64,000 nt of DNA from an uncultured Oscillospiraceae bacterium (GTDB lineage: Bacteria; Bacillota; Clostridia; Oscillospirales; Ruminococcaceae), in assembly GCA_910578255.1 (NCBI GenBank), contig CAJTQM010000008.1, forward strand, positions 1 through 64,000, in the 5' to 3' direction. Positions 17,784 to 26,469 of this stretch are shown in pieces (the stretch's first letter is position 1; the number at the start of each line of letters is the position of its first letter). Below the pieces are notes generated by a model. That model was not told where the DNA came from. It searched no databases and saw nothing but the letters and a program-made list of their open reading frames with translations. A program made the translations under genes and the position numbers.

Positions 17784-18839
17784 ATGGAATTGCAAAAAAT
17801 CATCGAACAGATTCGGCCGGCGGACCAGGCGGCGTATCGGGCCTGCGCCGCCCGCTTTGACCGGACGGCGAAGCCCATCGGCAGTCTGGGAAGACTGGAG
17901 GAACTGTTAAAGCGCATCGCCGCCATAGACGGCGACCCCGGCATCGACCTGGACCGCAGGTGCGTGCTGGTTTTTTGCGCGGATAACGGCGTATTGGCCC
18001 AGGGGGTGGCCCAAAGCACCAGCGACGTTACGGCGGCCATCGGCCGGTCGCTGGCCGCGGGGACCGCCAGCGTCAGCGTTATGGCCCGCGCCGCCGGCGC
18101 CCAGGTGTATCCTGTGGACATGGGAATGGCCCAGATCGTCCCGGGTCTGCTGGACCGGCGGCTGGGTCCGGGGACGGCGGATTTTTCCCAAATGCCCGCC
18201 ATGGACTATAAAACGGCGCAGAAAGGCATTCTCACCGGAATCGAATTGGTATGCAAAAAAAAGGAGGAGGGTTACCGCATCATCGCCACCGGCGAGGCGG
18301 GCATCGGCAATACAACCACCTCCAGCGCCATGGCCAGTGTATTTTTGCGCTGTCCGCCGGAACAGGTCACCGGCCGCGGCTCCGGTTTAACCGATGAGGG
18401 ACTTCTCAGAAAGCTGCGGGCCATCCGGCGGGGAATCGAGGTCAACCGGCCTGACCCGGCCGACCCGGTGGACGTTCTTTCCAAGGTGGGCGGCTTTGAT
18501 CTGGCCGGGATGACGGGGGCCTTTATCGGCGGCGCTTTTTGCCGCGTCCCGGTGGTCATCGACGGATTTATCTCCGCCATGGCGGCCTTATGCGCCGTAA
18601 GGCTGTGCCCCGCTGTGAAAGATTATATTCTGCCTTCTCATATGACGGCGGAGCCGGCGGGCCGCCTTTTGATGGCCGAATTGGGGCTATCGCCGGTGAT
18701 TCACGGGGAAATGCGCTTAGGCGAGGGGACCGGCGCGGTGGCGCTGCTCCCCTTATTGGATCTGGCCGCGGCGGTCTACCATGACGCCGCGACCTTCGAC
18801 GATATTCAGGTGGAGGCGTACCGGCCATGGGAGAAATAA
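17784..18839 (+). CDS. cobT: Nicotinate-nucleotide--dimethylbenzimidazole phosphoribosyltransferase
   Basis: 351 aa, normal length. KPIGSLGRLEEL near the start, FCADNGVLAQGVAQS, the GEAGIGNTTTSSA motif and the catalytic-glutamate region MRLGEGTGAVALLPL are all present. It activates the lower-ligand base to its alpha-ribotide. GGAGCGGAG precedes the ATG. No bluB or bza gene is in the window, so the base may be salvaged, made elsewhere, or be something other than dimethylbenzimidazole. Confidence 0.95.
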   Translation: MELQKIIEQIRPADQAAYRACAARFDRTAKPIGSLGRLEELLKRIAAIDGDPGIDLDRRCVLVFCADNGVLAQGVAQSTSDVTAAIGRSLAAGTASVSVMARAAGAQVYPVDMGMAQIVPGLLDRRLGPGTADFSQMPAMDYKTAQKGILTGIELVCKKKEEGYRIIATGEAGIGNTTTSSAMASVFLRCPPEQVTGRGSGLTDEGLLRKLRAIRRGIEVNRPDPADPVDVLSKVGGFDLAGMTGAFIGGAFCRVPVVIDGFISAMAALCAVRLCPAVKDYILPSHMTAEPAGRLLMAELGLSPVIHGEMRLGEGTGAVALLPLLDLAAAVYHDAATFDDIQVEAYRPWEK

Positions 18840-19378
18840 TCCTGGTTTCGGGACCCAGCGGCAGCGGAAAAAGCCGGTTCGCGGAAGAATTGATCAGGCA
18901 AACGCATGGAGCGCGTTACTACATTGCCACCATGATCCCTCAGACCGAGGAAAACCGCCGCCGCATTGAAAAACACCGGCGGCAGCGAAAGGATCTGGGC
19001 TTTACCACCTGGGAAATTCCCTGCGATGTTCAAAAGGCGGCGGTCCCGGCGGACGCGACGGTCCTTTTAGAGGATGTTTCCAACCTGCTGGCCAACCTGA
19101 TTTTTCGCCGCGGTGAAGACGAACAGCAGGCGTACCGCCGGATCTGCGATCTGGCGGACCGGTGCCGGCTACTGATCACGGTGACCATTTCCGGCCTGTG
19201 TCCCGATTCTTACGAGGGCGAAACCGCCGGGTATATCCGCTCTCTGAACCGGTTAAACCAGCTGCTGTTTTGGCACGCCGACGCGGCGGTACAGCTGCAA
19301 AACGGCGCGGCAAGCTGGCAGAAAGGAGATTTTTATGCGCTGGATTCAATCGTTTCTGGTGGCGGTGTCCACCTATAG
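18827..19378 (+). CDS. cobU: Adenosylcobinamide kinase / adenosylcobinamide-phosphate guanylyltransferase
   Basis: 183 aa. P-loop GPSGSGKS (9-16), the RRIEKHRRQRKDLGFTTWE guanylylation region with its conserved histidine, and LLEDVSNLLANLIF are CobU hallmarks. It phosphorylates and then guanylylates adenosylcobinamide for nucleotide-loop assembly. The start overlaps the end of cobT by 13 bp and the end overlaps cobS by 44 bp. Confidence 0.95.
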   Translation: MGEIILVSGPSGSGKSRFAEELIRQTHGARYYIATMIPQTEENRRRIEKHRRQRKDLGFTTWEIPCDVQKAAVPADATVLLEDVSNLLANLIFRRGEDEQQAYRRICDLADRCRLLITVTISGLCPDSYEGETAGYIRSLNRLNQLLFWHADAAVQLQNGAASWQKGDFYALDSIVSGGGVHL

Positions 19379-20099
19379 CGCGCTGCCCATGCCCCAATTC
19401 GGGTGGAACCGGCAGAACATGAAATACGCAATCTGCTTTTTCCCGGCGGTGGGCATTCTTTTGGGCGGCGCGCTGTGGGGCTGGTACCGGCTCGGTCTCG
19501 CCGCGGACATGGGAGGCGTTTTGTTCGCCGCCGTTTCGGTGGGACTGCCGGTTTTTCTCACCGGCGGCATCCATATGGACGGGTTTATGGATACGGTGGA
19601 CGCGCTGGCCTCCCATCAGCCCAGAGAGAAAAAGCTGGAAATTTTAAAGGATCCCCACTGCGGCGCGTTTGCCGTTTTGTATTGCGGCGTGTATCTGCTT
19701 TTAGATTTTGGACTGTTTTACGCGCTTTTTGCCGCCGCAGAGGTGGCTGCGTGCTGCCCGGTCTTTGTCCTTTCCAGAGGGCTGTCGGCCCTGTGCGCTC
19801 TGACCATGCCAAGCGCGAGAAAGGCGGGGATGCTCGGCGCCTTTACCCAAGACGCGCCCCAAAAAGGCGCGGCGGCCGCGATGGCGCTCCTTTCCCTGGC
19901 AGCGGCGCTGGGGATGCTTTGGTTGTCGCCGGTCCCGGGGGGCTGCGGCGTAGTTTTTGCGCTTTTTGCCATGCTGGCTTACCGGTCCATGGCAAAACGG
20001 CAGTTCGGCGGCGCCACCGGGGACACGGCGGGTTTTTTTCTGCAAACCTGCGAACTGGCTGCGCTGGCCGGCATCTGGATAGGGGGAAAGCTGGGATGA
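19335..20099 (+). CDS. cobS: Adenosylcobinamide-GDP ribazoletransferase
   Basis: 254 aa membrane protein with several hydrophobic segments. The family signature GGIHMDGFMDTVDAL and LSRGLSALCALTMPSAR are present. It joins alpha-ribazole phosphate to adenosylcobinamide-GDP, the last ring-assembly step. GAAAGGAG is seven bases before the ATG, inside cobU, giving a long 44-bp overlap. A start further in would remove the conserved first helix, so the overlap looks genuine. Confidence 0.94.
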   Translation: MRWIQSFLVAVSTYSALPMPQFGWNRQNMKYAICFFPAVGILLGGALWGWYRLGLAADMGGVLFAAVSVGLPVFLTGGIHMDGFMDTVDALASHQPREKKLEILKDPHCGAFAVLYCGVYLLLDFGLFYALFAAAEVAACCPVFVLSRGLSALCALTMPSARKAGMLGAFTQDAPQKGAAAAMALLSLAAALGMLWLSPVPGGCGVVFALFAMLAYRSMAKRQFGGATGDTAGFFLQTCELAALAGIWIGGKLG

Positions 20100-20656
20100 G
20101 GCGCGTTTTATTGATCCGCCACGGCGCTACGGCAGGCAATCTGGAAAAGCGCTACATCGGCCGGACCGACGAGCCGCTGTGTGAACAGGGAATTTTTCAG
20201 ATCCGGCAGCTGAAGGCTTTGGGGCTTTTGGCGGACCGGGTTTTTGTCAGTCCCGCCCAGAGAACCCGCCAAACCGCCGGACTGCTGTTCCCCCAAATTC
20301 CTCCGGTGATCCTGGAGGACCTGCGGGAGACGGATTTTGGCGCTTTTGAAGGAAAAAACGCTTCGGAAATGGAAAACGATCCGGATTATCGCGCCTGGGT
20401 CGAGGCCGGATGTCAAACGCCGCCGCCGGGCGGAGAGTGCATCGAGGATTTTAAGGCCCGCTGCTGCCGGACGTTTTGCGCCGCGATGGCGCAGACGCAA
20501 AAGGGGGAAAAGGCGGCCTTTGTCCTGCACGGCGGAAGCATCATGGCGATTTTAGAGGCGTTTGCCCGGCCGCGCCGGGACTTTTATGCGTATCATCTGG
20601 AAAACGGCGGCTTTTTTGCCTGCCGGTACCGGCAGGGCATTCTGCGGATTCTTTGA
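20096..20656 (+). CDS. cobC: Alpha-ribazole phosphatase, histidine phosphatase family
   Basis: 186 aa. RHG catalytic motif LLIRHGATAGN (His9), ALGL...VFVSPAQRTRQTA, DLRETDFGAFEG, and the second histidine in FVLHGGSIMAIL. It removes the 5' phosphate from alpha-ribazole phosphate or adenosylcobalamin phosphate. The broad phosphoglycerate-mutase-like family makes the exact substrate depend on context, but it is the last gene of the cobalamin run, with ATGA overlap to cobS and a terminator right after. Confidence 0.9.
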   Translation: MRRVLLIRHGATAGNLEKRYIGRTDEPLCEQGIFQIRQLKALGLLADRVFVSPAQRTRQTAGLLFPQIPPVILEDLRETDFGAFEGKNASEMENDPDYRAWVEAGCQTPPPGGECIEDFKARCCRTFCAAMAQTQKGEKAAFVLHGGSIMAILEAFARPRRDFYAYHLENGGFFACRYRQGILRIL

Positions 20657-20668
20657 CACCGGGCGTTC

Positions 20669-20691
20669 GGGCGGCAGGACCGCCCTTTTTT
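20669..20691 (+). terminator. Cobalamin operon terminator
   Basis: GGGCGG-CAGGA-CCGCCC followed by TTTTTT, 13 bp after the cobC stop. Confidence 0.85.
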
Positions 20692-20756
20692 GTGTCCAAA
20701 AGGCTTTCATTATCTGCTGATTTATGACATAATGTTAGAAAAAGGAGGCGGATGGC

Positions 20757-22004
20757 ATGAAAGAAAAATCCGGCGGTAGATTGGCGATAAGCCAAAAGCA
20801 TAGAGGCAGAATTCTCCGGCTGGCGGCAGCGGCCCTGCTTATTTTATCCGGCTGTCAGGCGGCGCCGGTTTTGGACTGGTCAGAATCGTCCTCCCCAAGC
20901 CAGACGGTTTCGGTCCCGGCCTCGGACCCGGTTTCCCTGCCCGAGGTGCTGGAGGTAACGGTGGCCGGCCAGACGCTATCGCTGCTGCCGGGCGAGGAGT
21001 CTGCCTGCACCGTCACCTTGCCGCAGGCGCTGCCGGTTCTTGGGGATGATGCGGTCCCGGTGCAGATTTTTTTCGAGGATACCCAGGTATTTTCCGGCAG
21101 CGCCGGGGAACTGGCGGGCTTTTTGCCGGCGAAAAACGGCCTTTACCGCTATGTGTTTGACACGAAGGAGGGCGCCTGCTCGCTGGATGTGCAGACGGAT
21201 TTTGCCCCGCAGCTTGTCTGGAAAGAGGGACAGATCGCTCTGGGCGAGGTGCTGCCCCTGTCGGTGCGCTACACAGACGCCGAAGCGGTGACCGCCGAGA
21301 CCGGCCTTTCCTTCCAGCCGGTGTTTTACCGGTCGGAAAACGGATGGGAGGCCCTGCTTCCCATCCACTGGAACACGAAGCCGGGGGATTATCCCTTGGT
21401 GGTCCAGGCAGGGTCGGCCCAATTCCAGCTGACCGTTACCGTGGCGGACCGCGCCTTCGAAATCCAAAATCTGACGGTGGACGAGACCACCACCTCCCAA
21501 ACGGTGGAAAACGACGACGCCAACGCCGAGTGGAACCGGTTGATTGAACCGCTAAAAGCCATATCCGACGACGAACAGTATTGGTCCGGAAATTTTATAC
21601 AGCCGGTTGAAGGAGAGATCACCACCCAGTATGGGATGATCCGTTATGTCAACGGCAGCGCCATCTCGACCCGACACAGCGGCGTGGATCTGGCGGCGGA
21701 CCGGGGCACGCCGGTGCAGGCGGCGGGAAGCGGCCGGGTATTGTTCGCCGGCTATTTGCAGCTGACCGGCAACACGGTGTTAATTGAGCACGGATACGGG
21801 TTAAAAACCTGGTATTATCACATGGATTCGCTGAACGTCTCTTCGAATGAAATGGTCGAGGGGGGCAAGATCATCGGGGAGGTGGGCTCCACCGGCTTTT
21901 CCACCGGTCCCCATCTGCATTTTGCCATGTCGGTCAACCGGGTGTTTGTCAACCCCTGGACGGCGGTGGAGGAAGGCATTGGCTGGGAGGGGGAAAATCA
22001 GTGA
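20757..22004 (+). CDS. M23 (LytM-type) peptidase-domain lipoprotein
   Basis: 415 aa. Signal sequence with lipobox LILSGC near residue 33, then a Ser-rich linker and ~240 residues with no motif I recognise, probably beta-rich. The C-terminal domain has the M23 zinc ligands HSGVD (His307, Asp311), the GHGxxTxYxH-like region EHGYGLKTWYYHMD, and HLHF (His386, His388). It would cut peptidoglycan cross-links or act as a scaffold at the outer face of the membrane. All ligands are intact, so it is probably active. AAAGGAGG lies eight bases before the ATG; a CATAAT -10 with a TG extension sits at 20728. It overlaps the next gene (GTGA). Confidence 0.88.
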   Translation: MKEKSGGRLAISQKHRGRILRLAAAALLILSGCQAAPVLDWSESSSPSQTVSVPASDPVSLPEVLEVTVAGQTLSLLPGEESACTVTLPQALPVLGDDAVPVQIFFEDTQVFSGSAGELAGFLPAKNGLYRYVFDTKEGACSLDVQTDFAPQLVWKEGQIALGEVLPLSVRYTDAEAVTAETGLSFQPVFYRSENGWEALLPIHWNTKPGDYPLVVQAGSAQFQLTVTVADRAFEIQNLTVDETTTSQTVENDDANAEWNRLIEPLKAISDDEQYWSGNFIQPVEGEITTQYGMIRYVNGSAISTRHSGVDLAADRGTPVQAAGSGRVLFAGYLQLTGNTVLIEHGYGLKTWYYHMDSLNVSSNEMVEGGKIIGEVGSTGFSTGPHLHFAMSVNRVFVNPWTAVEEGIGWEGENQ

Positions 22005-22669
22005 CAAAAGCGATGATTTTTGACGCGGACGGAACGCTTTTGGATTCCATGGGCCTATGGCGGCAGATCGACCAAGATTTTCTTCTGGCCCACCGTTACC
22101 CCTATTTGCCTCAGATCAGCCGGCAGGTGGAGACTATGAGTCTGCGGCAGTCGGCGGCCTACTTCCAGCGTCTGCTGGCCGGCCGGGAAGAGTTGAGCGT
22201 CCCGCAGATTATGGCAGAACTGGAGGGCATGTGCGCCGGCGCCTACGAAAACCAGGTGCAGGCCATGCCGTTTGTCCCGGAATTTTTAGAGGCGGCCCGC
22301 CGGGCGGGGTACCGGATGTGCGTGGCCACCGCATCCCAAAAAGGGCAGATTGAAAAGGCCCTTGGGCGGCTGGGCCTTCTTTCCTACTTTTCGTTTATTA
22401 TGGACGCGGACGAGGCGGGCGCGTCTAAAACCGATCCGGCCATTTTTTTGGCCTGCGCCGCGCGGCTGGGCAGCGTGCCTGCGGATACCTGGGTGTTTGA
22501 GGACGCGCCTCACGCGGCCAAAACGGCGGCGGACGCGGGATTTTTAGTTGTCGGCGTGCATACGCCCGAATCGGACGGGCAAAGAGAGCGGATGCTTGGC
22601 TGCTGCAGGCGATGGGTTTCCTCCTTTTCCCAGCTTTTAGACCCAGAAAAAAACATCATTTTGTCTTGA
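22001..22669 (+). CDS. HAD-superfamily phosphatase (beta-phosphoglucomutase-like)
   Basis: 222 aa. Motif I FDADGTLLDSMG (aspartates near 8 and 10), motif II VATAS, lysine in EKALGRL/GASKTDP and motif IV FEDAPHAAKTA are all in place, with an alpha-helical cap between I and II. It hydrolyses a small phosphorylated metabolite; the substrate cannot be inferred. The GTG start overlaps the stop of the M23 gene by 4 bp (GTGA), so the two are co-translated. Confidence 0.9.
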   Translation: MTKAMIFDADGTLLDSMGLWRQIDQDFLLAHRYPYLPQISRQVETMSLRQSAAYFQRLLAGREELSVPQIMAELEGMCAGAYENQVQAMPFVPEFLEAARRAGYRMCVATASQKGQIEKALGRLGLLSYFSFIMDADEAGASKTDPAIFLACAARLGSVPADTWVFEDAPHAAKTAADAGFLVVGVHTPESDGQRERMLGCCRRWVSSFSQLLDPEKNIILS

Positions 22670-22732
22670 AAAATATTGGATCTTGTGTTATCTTGTTCTA
22701 GGATGTCCTAATATGATTAAGGGTGGATGCAT

Positions 22733-23908
22733 ATGCGGGAAAAAAAGGCGGTTTCGGCCGAAACGTTTATCTGTATTCTAGCGGTGGTTTTGCTGTTTAC
22801 CTACATCGGTTCGGTTATGGGCGTCAGCCAGATGTTCAACACGCTGATGAATACCGCCCATGGCCTTTTGCTGGACACGGTCTTTTTTATCATGGCGATT
22901 TCGGTGATCACCGGCTCTTTTTCCGCTTTGCTGGCGGAGTTTGGCGTTATCGCCTTATTAAACCGGCTGATTTCCCCCTTAATGCGCTGGCTGTACGGTC
23001 TGCCGGGCGCCGCCTCTTTGGGAATAGTCACCACCTTCGTTTCGGATAATCCGGCGATTCTGACCCTGACCAAGAACAAAAAATTCATCCAATATTTTAA
23101 AGAGTACCAGATCCCGGCGCTGTGCAATCTGGGAACGGCCTTTGGCATGGGCCTGATCCTGATCACCTTTATGATCGGCCAGGGCGGCAAGGGGATTGTC
23201 TCCGCCACGGTCTGCGGCTTTTTCGGCGCGGTGACCGGCAGTATTGTAAGCGTGCGGCTGATGCTGCACCAGACCAGCCGGTATTACCATGTGGACAGAG
23301 CGCAGCTGAAGGCGGATCGTTCGGTCAAGGGAAAAACCCACGACGAGCCCCGGCAGGTTTACGGCAAAGGGGTAGAGCGGGTTTTTAACGCGCTGCTGGA
23401 GGGGGGCCAGTCCGGCGTGAGTATGGGCCTGGGGATCATCCCCGGTGTGCTGGTCATCTGTACGCTGGTCATGCTTTTAACCTTTGGTCCGGGCACCGAC
23501 GCTTCCGGCGCGGCGGTTTATACCGGCGCCGCTTACGAGGGGGTGGCGCTGCTGCCCAAGATAGGCCAGCTGATCTCCCCGGTGACCCGGTTTCTCTTTG
23601 GCTTTCAGGATCCGTCCAACATCGCGTTTCCCATCACCTCTATGGGCGCCACCGGCGCGGCCATGGCCCTGGTTCCGCCCATGCTCAAAAGCGGCGCGGC
23701 GGGCTTAAACGAGGTGGCGGTTTTCACCGCCATCGGCATGTGCTGGAGCGGCTATTTAAGCACCCATGTCTCTATGATGGACGCGCTGGACAAACGGGTG
23801 TTTATCAAAGCGGCGATTTTTTCCCACACCATCGGCGGACTCTGCGCCGGCGTGGCCGCCCACTATCTGTACGTTTTATGGAATTTGGCCGTGGGCTTTC
23901 TGGGGTAA
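22733..23908 (+). CDS. Gate-domain (nucleoside-recognition) membrane protein
   Basis: 391 aa, about 8-9 membrane segments. Two halves carry Gate/SpmA-like features: VFFIMAISVITGSFSALLAEFGVIALL followed by a conserved SDNPAILTLTKNK loop, and later GVSMGLGIIPGVLVICTLVML with FGFQDPSNIAFPITSMGA. Such proteins are transporters or channels for unknown, possibly nucleoside-like, solutes. I prefer ATG 22733 over 22727 because AAGGGTGG then sits at workable spacing. Upstream, TTGAAA-17-TATCTT and a 12-bp palindrome TAGGATGTCCTA (22699-22710) suggest regulation, perhaps by the GntR gene just downstream (inference). Confidence 0.78.
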   Translation: MREKKAVSAETFICILAVVLLFTYIGSVMGVSQMFNTLMNTAHGLLLDTVFFIMAISVITGSFSALLAEFGVIALLNRLISPLMRWLYGLPGAASLGIVTTFVSDNPAILTLTKNKKFIQYFKEYQIPALCNLGTAFGMGLILITFMIGQGGKGIVSATVCGFFGAVTGSIVSVRLMLHQTSRYYHVDRAQLKADRSVKGKTHDEPRQVYGKGVERVFNALLEGGQSGVSMGLGIIPGVLVICTLVMLLTFGPGTDASGAAVYTGAAYEGVALLPKIGQLISPVTRFLFGFQDPSNIAFPITSMGATGAAMALVPPMLKSGAAGLNEVAVFTAIGMCWSGYLSTHVSMMDALDKRVFIKAAIFSHTIGGLCAGVAAHYLYVLWNLAVGFLG

Positions 23909-23965
23909 AGAGCCGAACGCGTTTTTCTCGAAAATCCGCCGGGGCCCTGTAAATTTCGCCGAGAC

Positions 23966-23994
23966 TTGCATTGAAGGCGAAAATATGTCATAAT
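23966..23994 (+). promoter_or_regulatory. Promoter of the first GntR gene
   Basis: TTGCAT (23966-23971), 17-bp spacer, CATAAT (23989-23994), about 45 bp before the start codon. Confidence 0.6.
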
Positions 23995-24038
23995 AATTGA
24001 AATGGATTGAAATACAAAGGCCTATTGGAGGCGGTTGG

Positions 24039-24755
24039 ATGTTTGAATTGGATCAGACCAGTATTGTACCACTGTATAAACAGCTGAAGGACCGGATTAA
24101 AGAGGCGATTTTAGACGGTTCTTTAAAACCGAACCAGAAAATTCCTTCGGAACTGGAACTGAGCCAAACCTATCAGATCAGCCGGATTACGGTGCGCAAC
24201 GCCATCTCGGAACTGGTGGACGAGGAGTTGCTGGAAAAAAAGCAGGGGAAAGGGACTTTTGTCTGTACGCCGAAAATCGACGTGCGCAGCCCCAACTTTA
24301 CCATTATGTGTACCACCAACCACAAGATTCCCAGCAGCAAAATTATCAAGGTGCAAAAGCAGCCGGCTTCTGAGCGGGATATTCGGGAATTGAACCTTGT
24401 CCCGGGCGGAGAGGTGATCTATCTTTTGCGGCTTTTATTCGCGGACGGCGAGCCGGTGATGGTGGAACACAATTTTTTCCCGGATTGTTTTTCCAAATTG
24501 CTGGAAACAGATTTGGCGGATACCTCTTTGTATGCTTTTTTGCGGGATCAGTATGGCGTTCATTTTGACGGGGCGTCGAAATCGATTCAGATTGCGGAGC
24601 CGACAGAACTGGAGGCGGAACTTTTGGGAATCCCTCTTTCTACCCCGATGATGATGATTCGGGAGATTGTGTACAGCAACACGGGGGAGCCCCTGCATCG
24701 GACCAAGCAGTATCTGTTGGGGGATCGGTTTAAGTATGTGATTCCGAAAAAATAA
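24039..24755 (+). CDS. GntR-family (HutC/UTRA) transcription regulator
   Basis: 238 aa. Residues ~5-70 are a GntR winged helix: PLYKQLKDRIKEAILDGSL, KIPSELELSQTYQISRITVRNAISEL and the wing KKQGKGTFV. The remaining ~160 residues form a UTRA ligand domain (RLLFADGEPVMVEHNFF, then TPMMMIREIVYSNTGEPLHRTKQYLLGDRFKY). UTRA regulators usually sense phosphorylated sugars or amino sugars. GGAGGCGG precedes ATG 24039; the in-frame ATG at 23997 has none. It is the first of three GntR-type genes of almost equal length around ptsI. Confidence 0.93.
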   Translation: MFELDQTSIVPLYKQLKDRIKEAILDGSLKPNQKIPSELELSQTYQISRITVRNAISELVDEELLEKKQGKGTFVCTPKIDVRSPNFTIMCTTNHKIPSSKIIKVQKQPASERDIRELNLVPGGEVIYLLRLLFADGEPVMVEHNFFPDCFSKLLETDLADTSLYAFLRDQYGVHFDGASKSIQIAEPTELEAELLGIPLSTPMMMIREIVYSNTGEPLHRTKQYLLGDRFKYVIPKK

Positions 24756-24759
24756 CGTC

Positions 24760-24796
24760 TAAAAAGGTCTGCCAAAAAAGGCGGACTTTTTCTTTT
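24760..24796 (+). terminator. Terminator after first GntR gene
   Basis: AAAAAGGTCTGCC-AAAAAA-GGCGGACTTTTT followed by CTTTTT. Confidence 0.8.
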
Positions 24797-24859
24797 TGGG
24801 GAAAATGGGGGTGGGGTTGTATCCGAAAAAATGATCCCGCCCGAGGAAGGATGGGATTT

Positions 24860-25576
24860 ATGGGCGACTTTGTACCTCTTTACCGGCAGGTATCGCAGCG
24901 GATTTTTCGAAAAATCGAGCAGGGCGTTTATAAATTCGGCGACCGGATCCCGTCGGAACAGGATCTGGCCGATCACTATGGTGTGAACCGGCTGACCGTC
25001 CGCCGGGCCATTGGGCTTTTGGCGGAACGGGGCGTTTTAAAAAGCAAGCAGGGAAAAGGCGTTTTTGTCACCAATACGTTTTACCAGACCCGCCTTGGGC
25101 CGGATGGCGTACTGTTTGACGAATCCTTTTTTCAGGATCCAAGGCTGAGCCAAAACAACCTTTTTTTGCAAAAAACAACGGCGGGAAAGACATTGGGGGA
25201 CATGTTCCGGCTTCCGGCGGACGCGTGTCTTTGGATGGCAGGTCGGCAGTGGATGGCCGGGGACATGGCGGTGGCATTGGAGTACAGCTATTTCCCCTAC
25301 GACTGGGTTCCGGATTTTTCGGTGGGTCTATATAAAACCCCGTGGGAAACGCTGTTTTGCCAGCGGCGCCTGCTGCCGGACCGGATGGAGGAGACCATCC
25401 GGGGGGTGCGCCTTTGGGGGGAGGAGGCAAAGCTTTTGCAGATGCAGGACGGCTCGGCTGCGTTTGCGGTCCGCCAGCTTGTGTGGATGCAGGACCAGCG
25501 GCTTTTGCGCTTTACCAAGCTTTTGGCGCAGCCCCAAAAAATCATCCATTATTTAAAAGAGCCCGTGCTAAAATAG
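24860..25576 (+). CDS. GntR-family (HutC/UTRA) transcription regulator
   Basis: 238 aa. The winged helix is clear (PLYRQVSQRIFRKIEQGVY, RIPSEQDLADHYGVNRLTVRRAI, KSKQGKGVFV). The UTRA part is diverged but keeps ALEYSYFPYDW and the terminal RFTKLLAQPQKIIHYL. Start ATG 24860 has GAGGAAGG ten bases before it; ATG 24851 directly abuts the ribosome site. It has its own terminator at each end, so it is probably expressed alone. Confidence 0.88.
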   Translation: MGDFVPLYRQVSQRIFRKIEQGVYKFGDRIPSEQDLADHYGVNRLTVRRAIGLLAERGVLKSKQGKGVFVTNTFYQTRLGPDGVLFDESFFQDPRLSQNNLFLQKTTAGKTLGDMFRLPADACLWMAGRQWMAGDMAVALEYSYFPYDWVPDFSVGLYKTPWETLFCQRRLLPDRMEETIRGVRLWGEEAKLLQMQDGSAAFAVRQLVWMQDQRLLRFTKLLAQPQKIIHYLKEPVLK

Positions 25577-25642
25577 CCAATCGGGCCGCCGGGTCCCGGA
25601 CTAAAAGGAGGACACGTCGGCCGGACTTTATGGATGCGCTTA

Positions 25643-25684
25643 GAAAAAGAGCCTTCTCGGGACAGGAGAAGGCTCTTTTTGTAT
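25643..25684 (+). terminator. Bidirectional terminator between convergent GntR genes
   Basis: AAAAAGAGCCTTCTC (25644-25658), 6-nt loop, GAGAAGGCTCTTTTT. U-runs on both strands serve the + strand gene ending at 25576 and the - strand gene ending at 25706. Confidence 0.88.
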
Positions 25685-25705
25685 AAAACTGCCGGCCGCG
25701 CCGGG

Positions 25706-26419
25706 TCAGATTTTTCGGTGGCCTTTTAACGCGCACTGATCCGCGTCGGCCCGGATGACAAAGGAACAGATCGGCCGCTTTTCAAAATAGATTCGGCCGA
25801 TAAAACGCAGAATGTTGCTGCCCGGCGGTAGATGAAGGTATTTTTGATCCTTTTCGTAGCTGGGCATCATCGAAAAATACTGGCTTTGCACCAACTCCTG
25901 AGAACCGGGCGGAAGATTATTTTGTATTACGCTCATCACCGAGGATTTTTGAAATTCCGCCTTGGGTACTTTTTTTAAAAGGGGATAGAGCACATCGTAT
26001 TCCTCGTAGGCAAAGGGAATGTCGTCCCTGGAATACAGGCGCAGAATGCGGGTGATCGTTTCTTTTGGGGGGATCGACAGAATTTCCGCCGTGTAAGCGT
26101 CCGCCTCTGCCGGTCCGGCAAAGAGCAGGTCCACCCGATGGCTGCCGGTGTATTCAATCATCTGGCCAAAGCTGCGAAATTCCCGATAATGCAGATACAA
26201 AGGCCGGGGAGGAACTGAATAGGCGCCATTTGGCTCTTTTTTTAAAATTTTCGACTGACAAAGCCGCTCCATCGAATGGGTAAGCGCGTGGAAGGAAAAC
26301 CCCGTCTCCCAAAGAAGATCTTCCCAGGAGGGGAACCGCCCGCCGGAAAACGCGCCCAACTGGGTTAGCGCGTCATACAAAATCTGGTCGTTTTGCAAAA
26401 GCAAGGGAACGAAAGACAC
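25706..26419 (-). CDS. Divergent GntR/UTRA-like regulator, partner of ptsI
   Basis: 237 aa. The first ~65 residues follow GntR spacing (PLLLQNDQILYDALTQLGAFSGG, FPSWEDLLWETGFSFHALTHSMERL, then a wing KKEPNGAYSV) but the usual Arg and Gly positions are changed. The rest matches a UTRA domain: TGSHRVDLLFAG, ITRILRLYSRDDIPFAYEEYDVLYPLL, SNILRFIGRIYFEKRPICSFVIRADADQ. I use GTG 26419, seven bases after AAAGGAG; the upstream in-frame ATG lies in the gap after ptsI with no ribosome site. It follows ptsI by 50 bp on the same strand and probably senses a related metabolite. Confidence 0.75.
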   Translation of the reverse strand: MSFVPLLLQNDQILYDALTQLGAFSGGRFPSWEDLLWETGFSFHALTHSMERLCQSKILKKEPNGAYSVPPRPLYLHYREFRSFGQMIEYTGSHRVDLLFAGPAEADAYTAEILSIPPKETITRILRLYSRDDIPFAYEEYDVLYPLLKKVPKAEFQKSSVMSVIQNNLPPGSQELVQSQYFSMMPSYEKDQKYLHLPPGSNILRFIGRIYFEKRPICSFVIRADADQCALKGHRKI

Positions 26420-26469
26420 AGGAAAACTCCTTTCGCTTTGCCTCTTCGCCGCTGGGGAAAAACAAAGGA

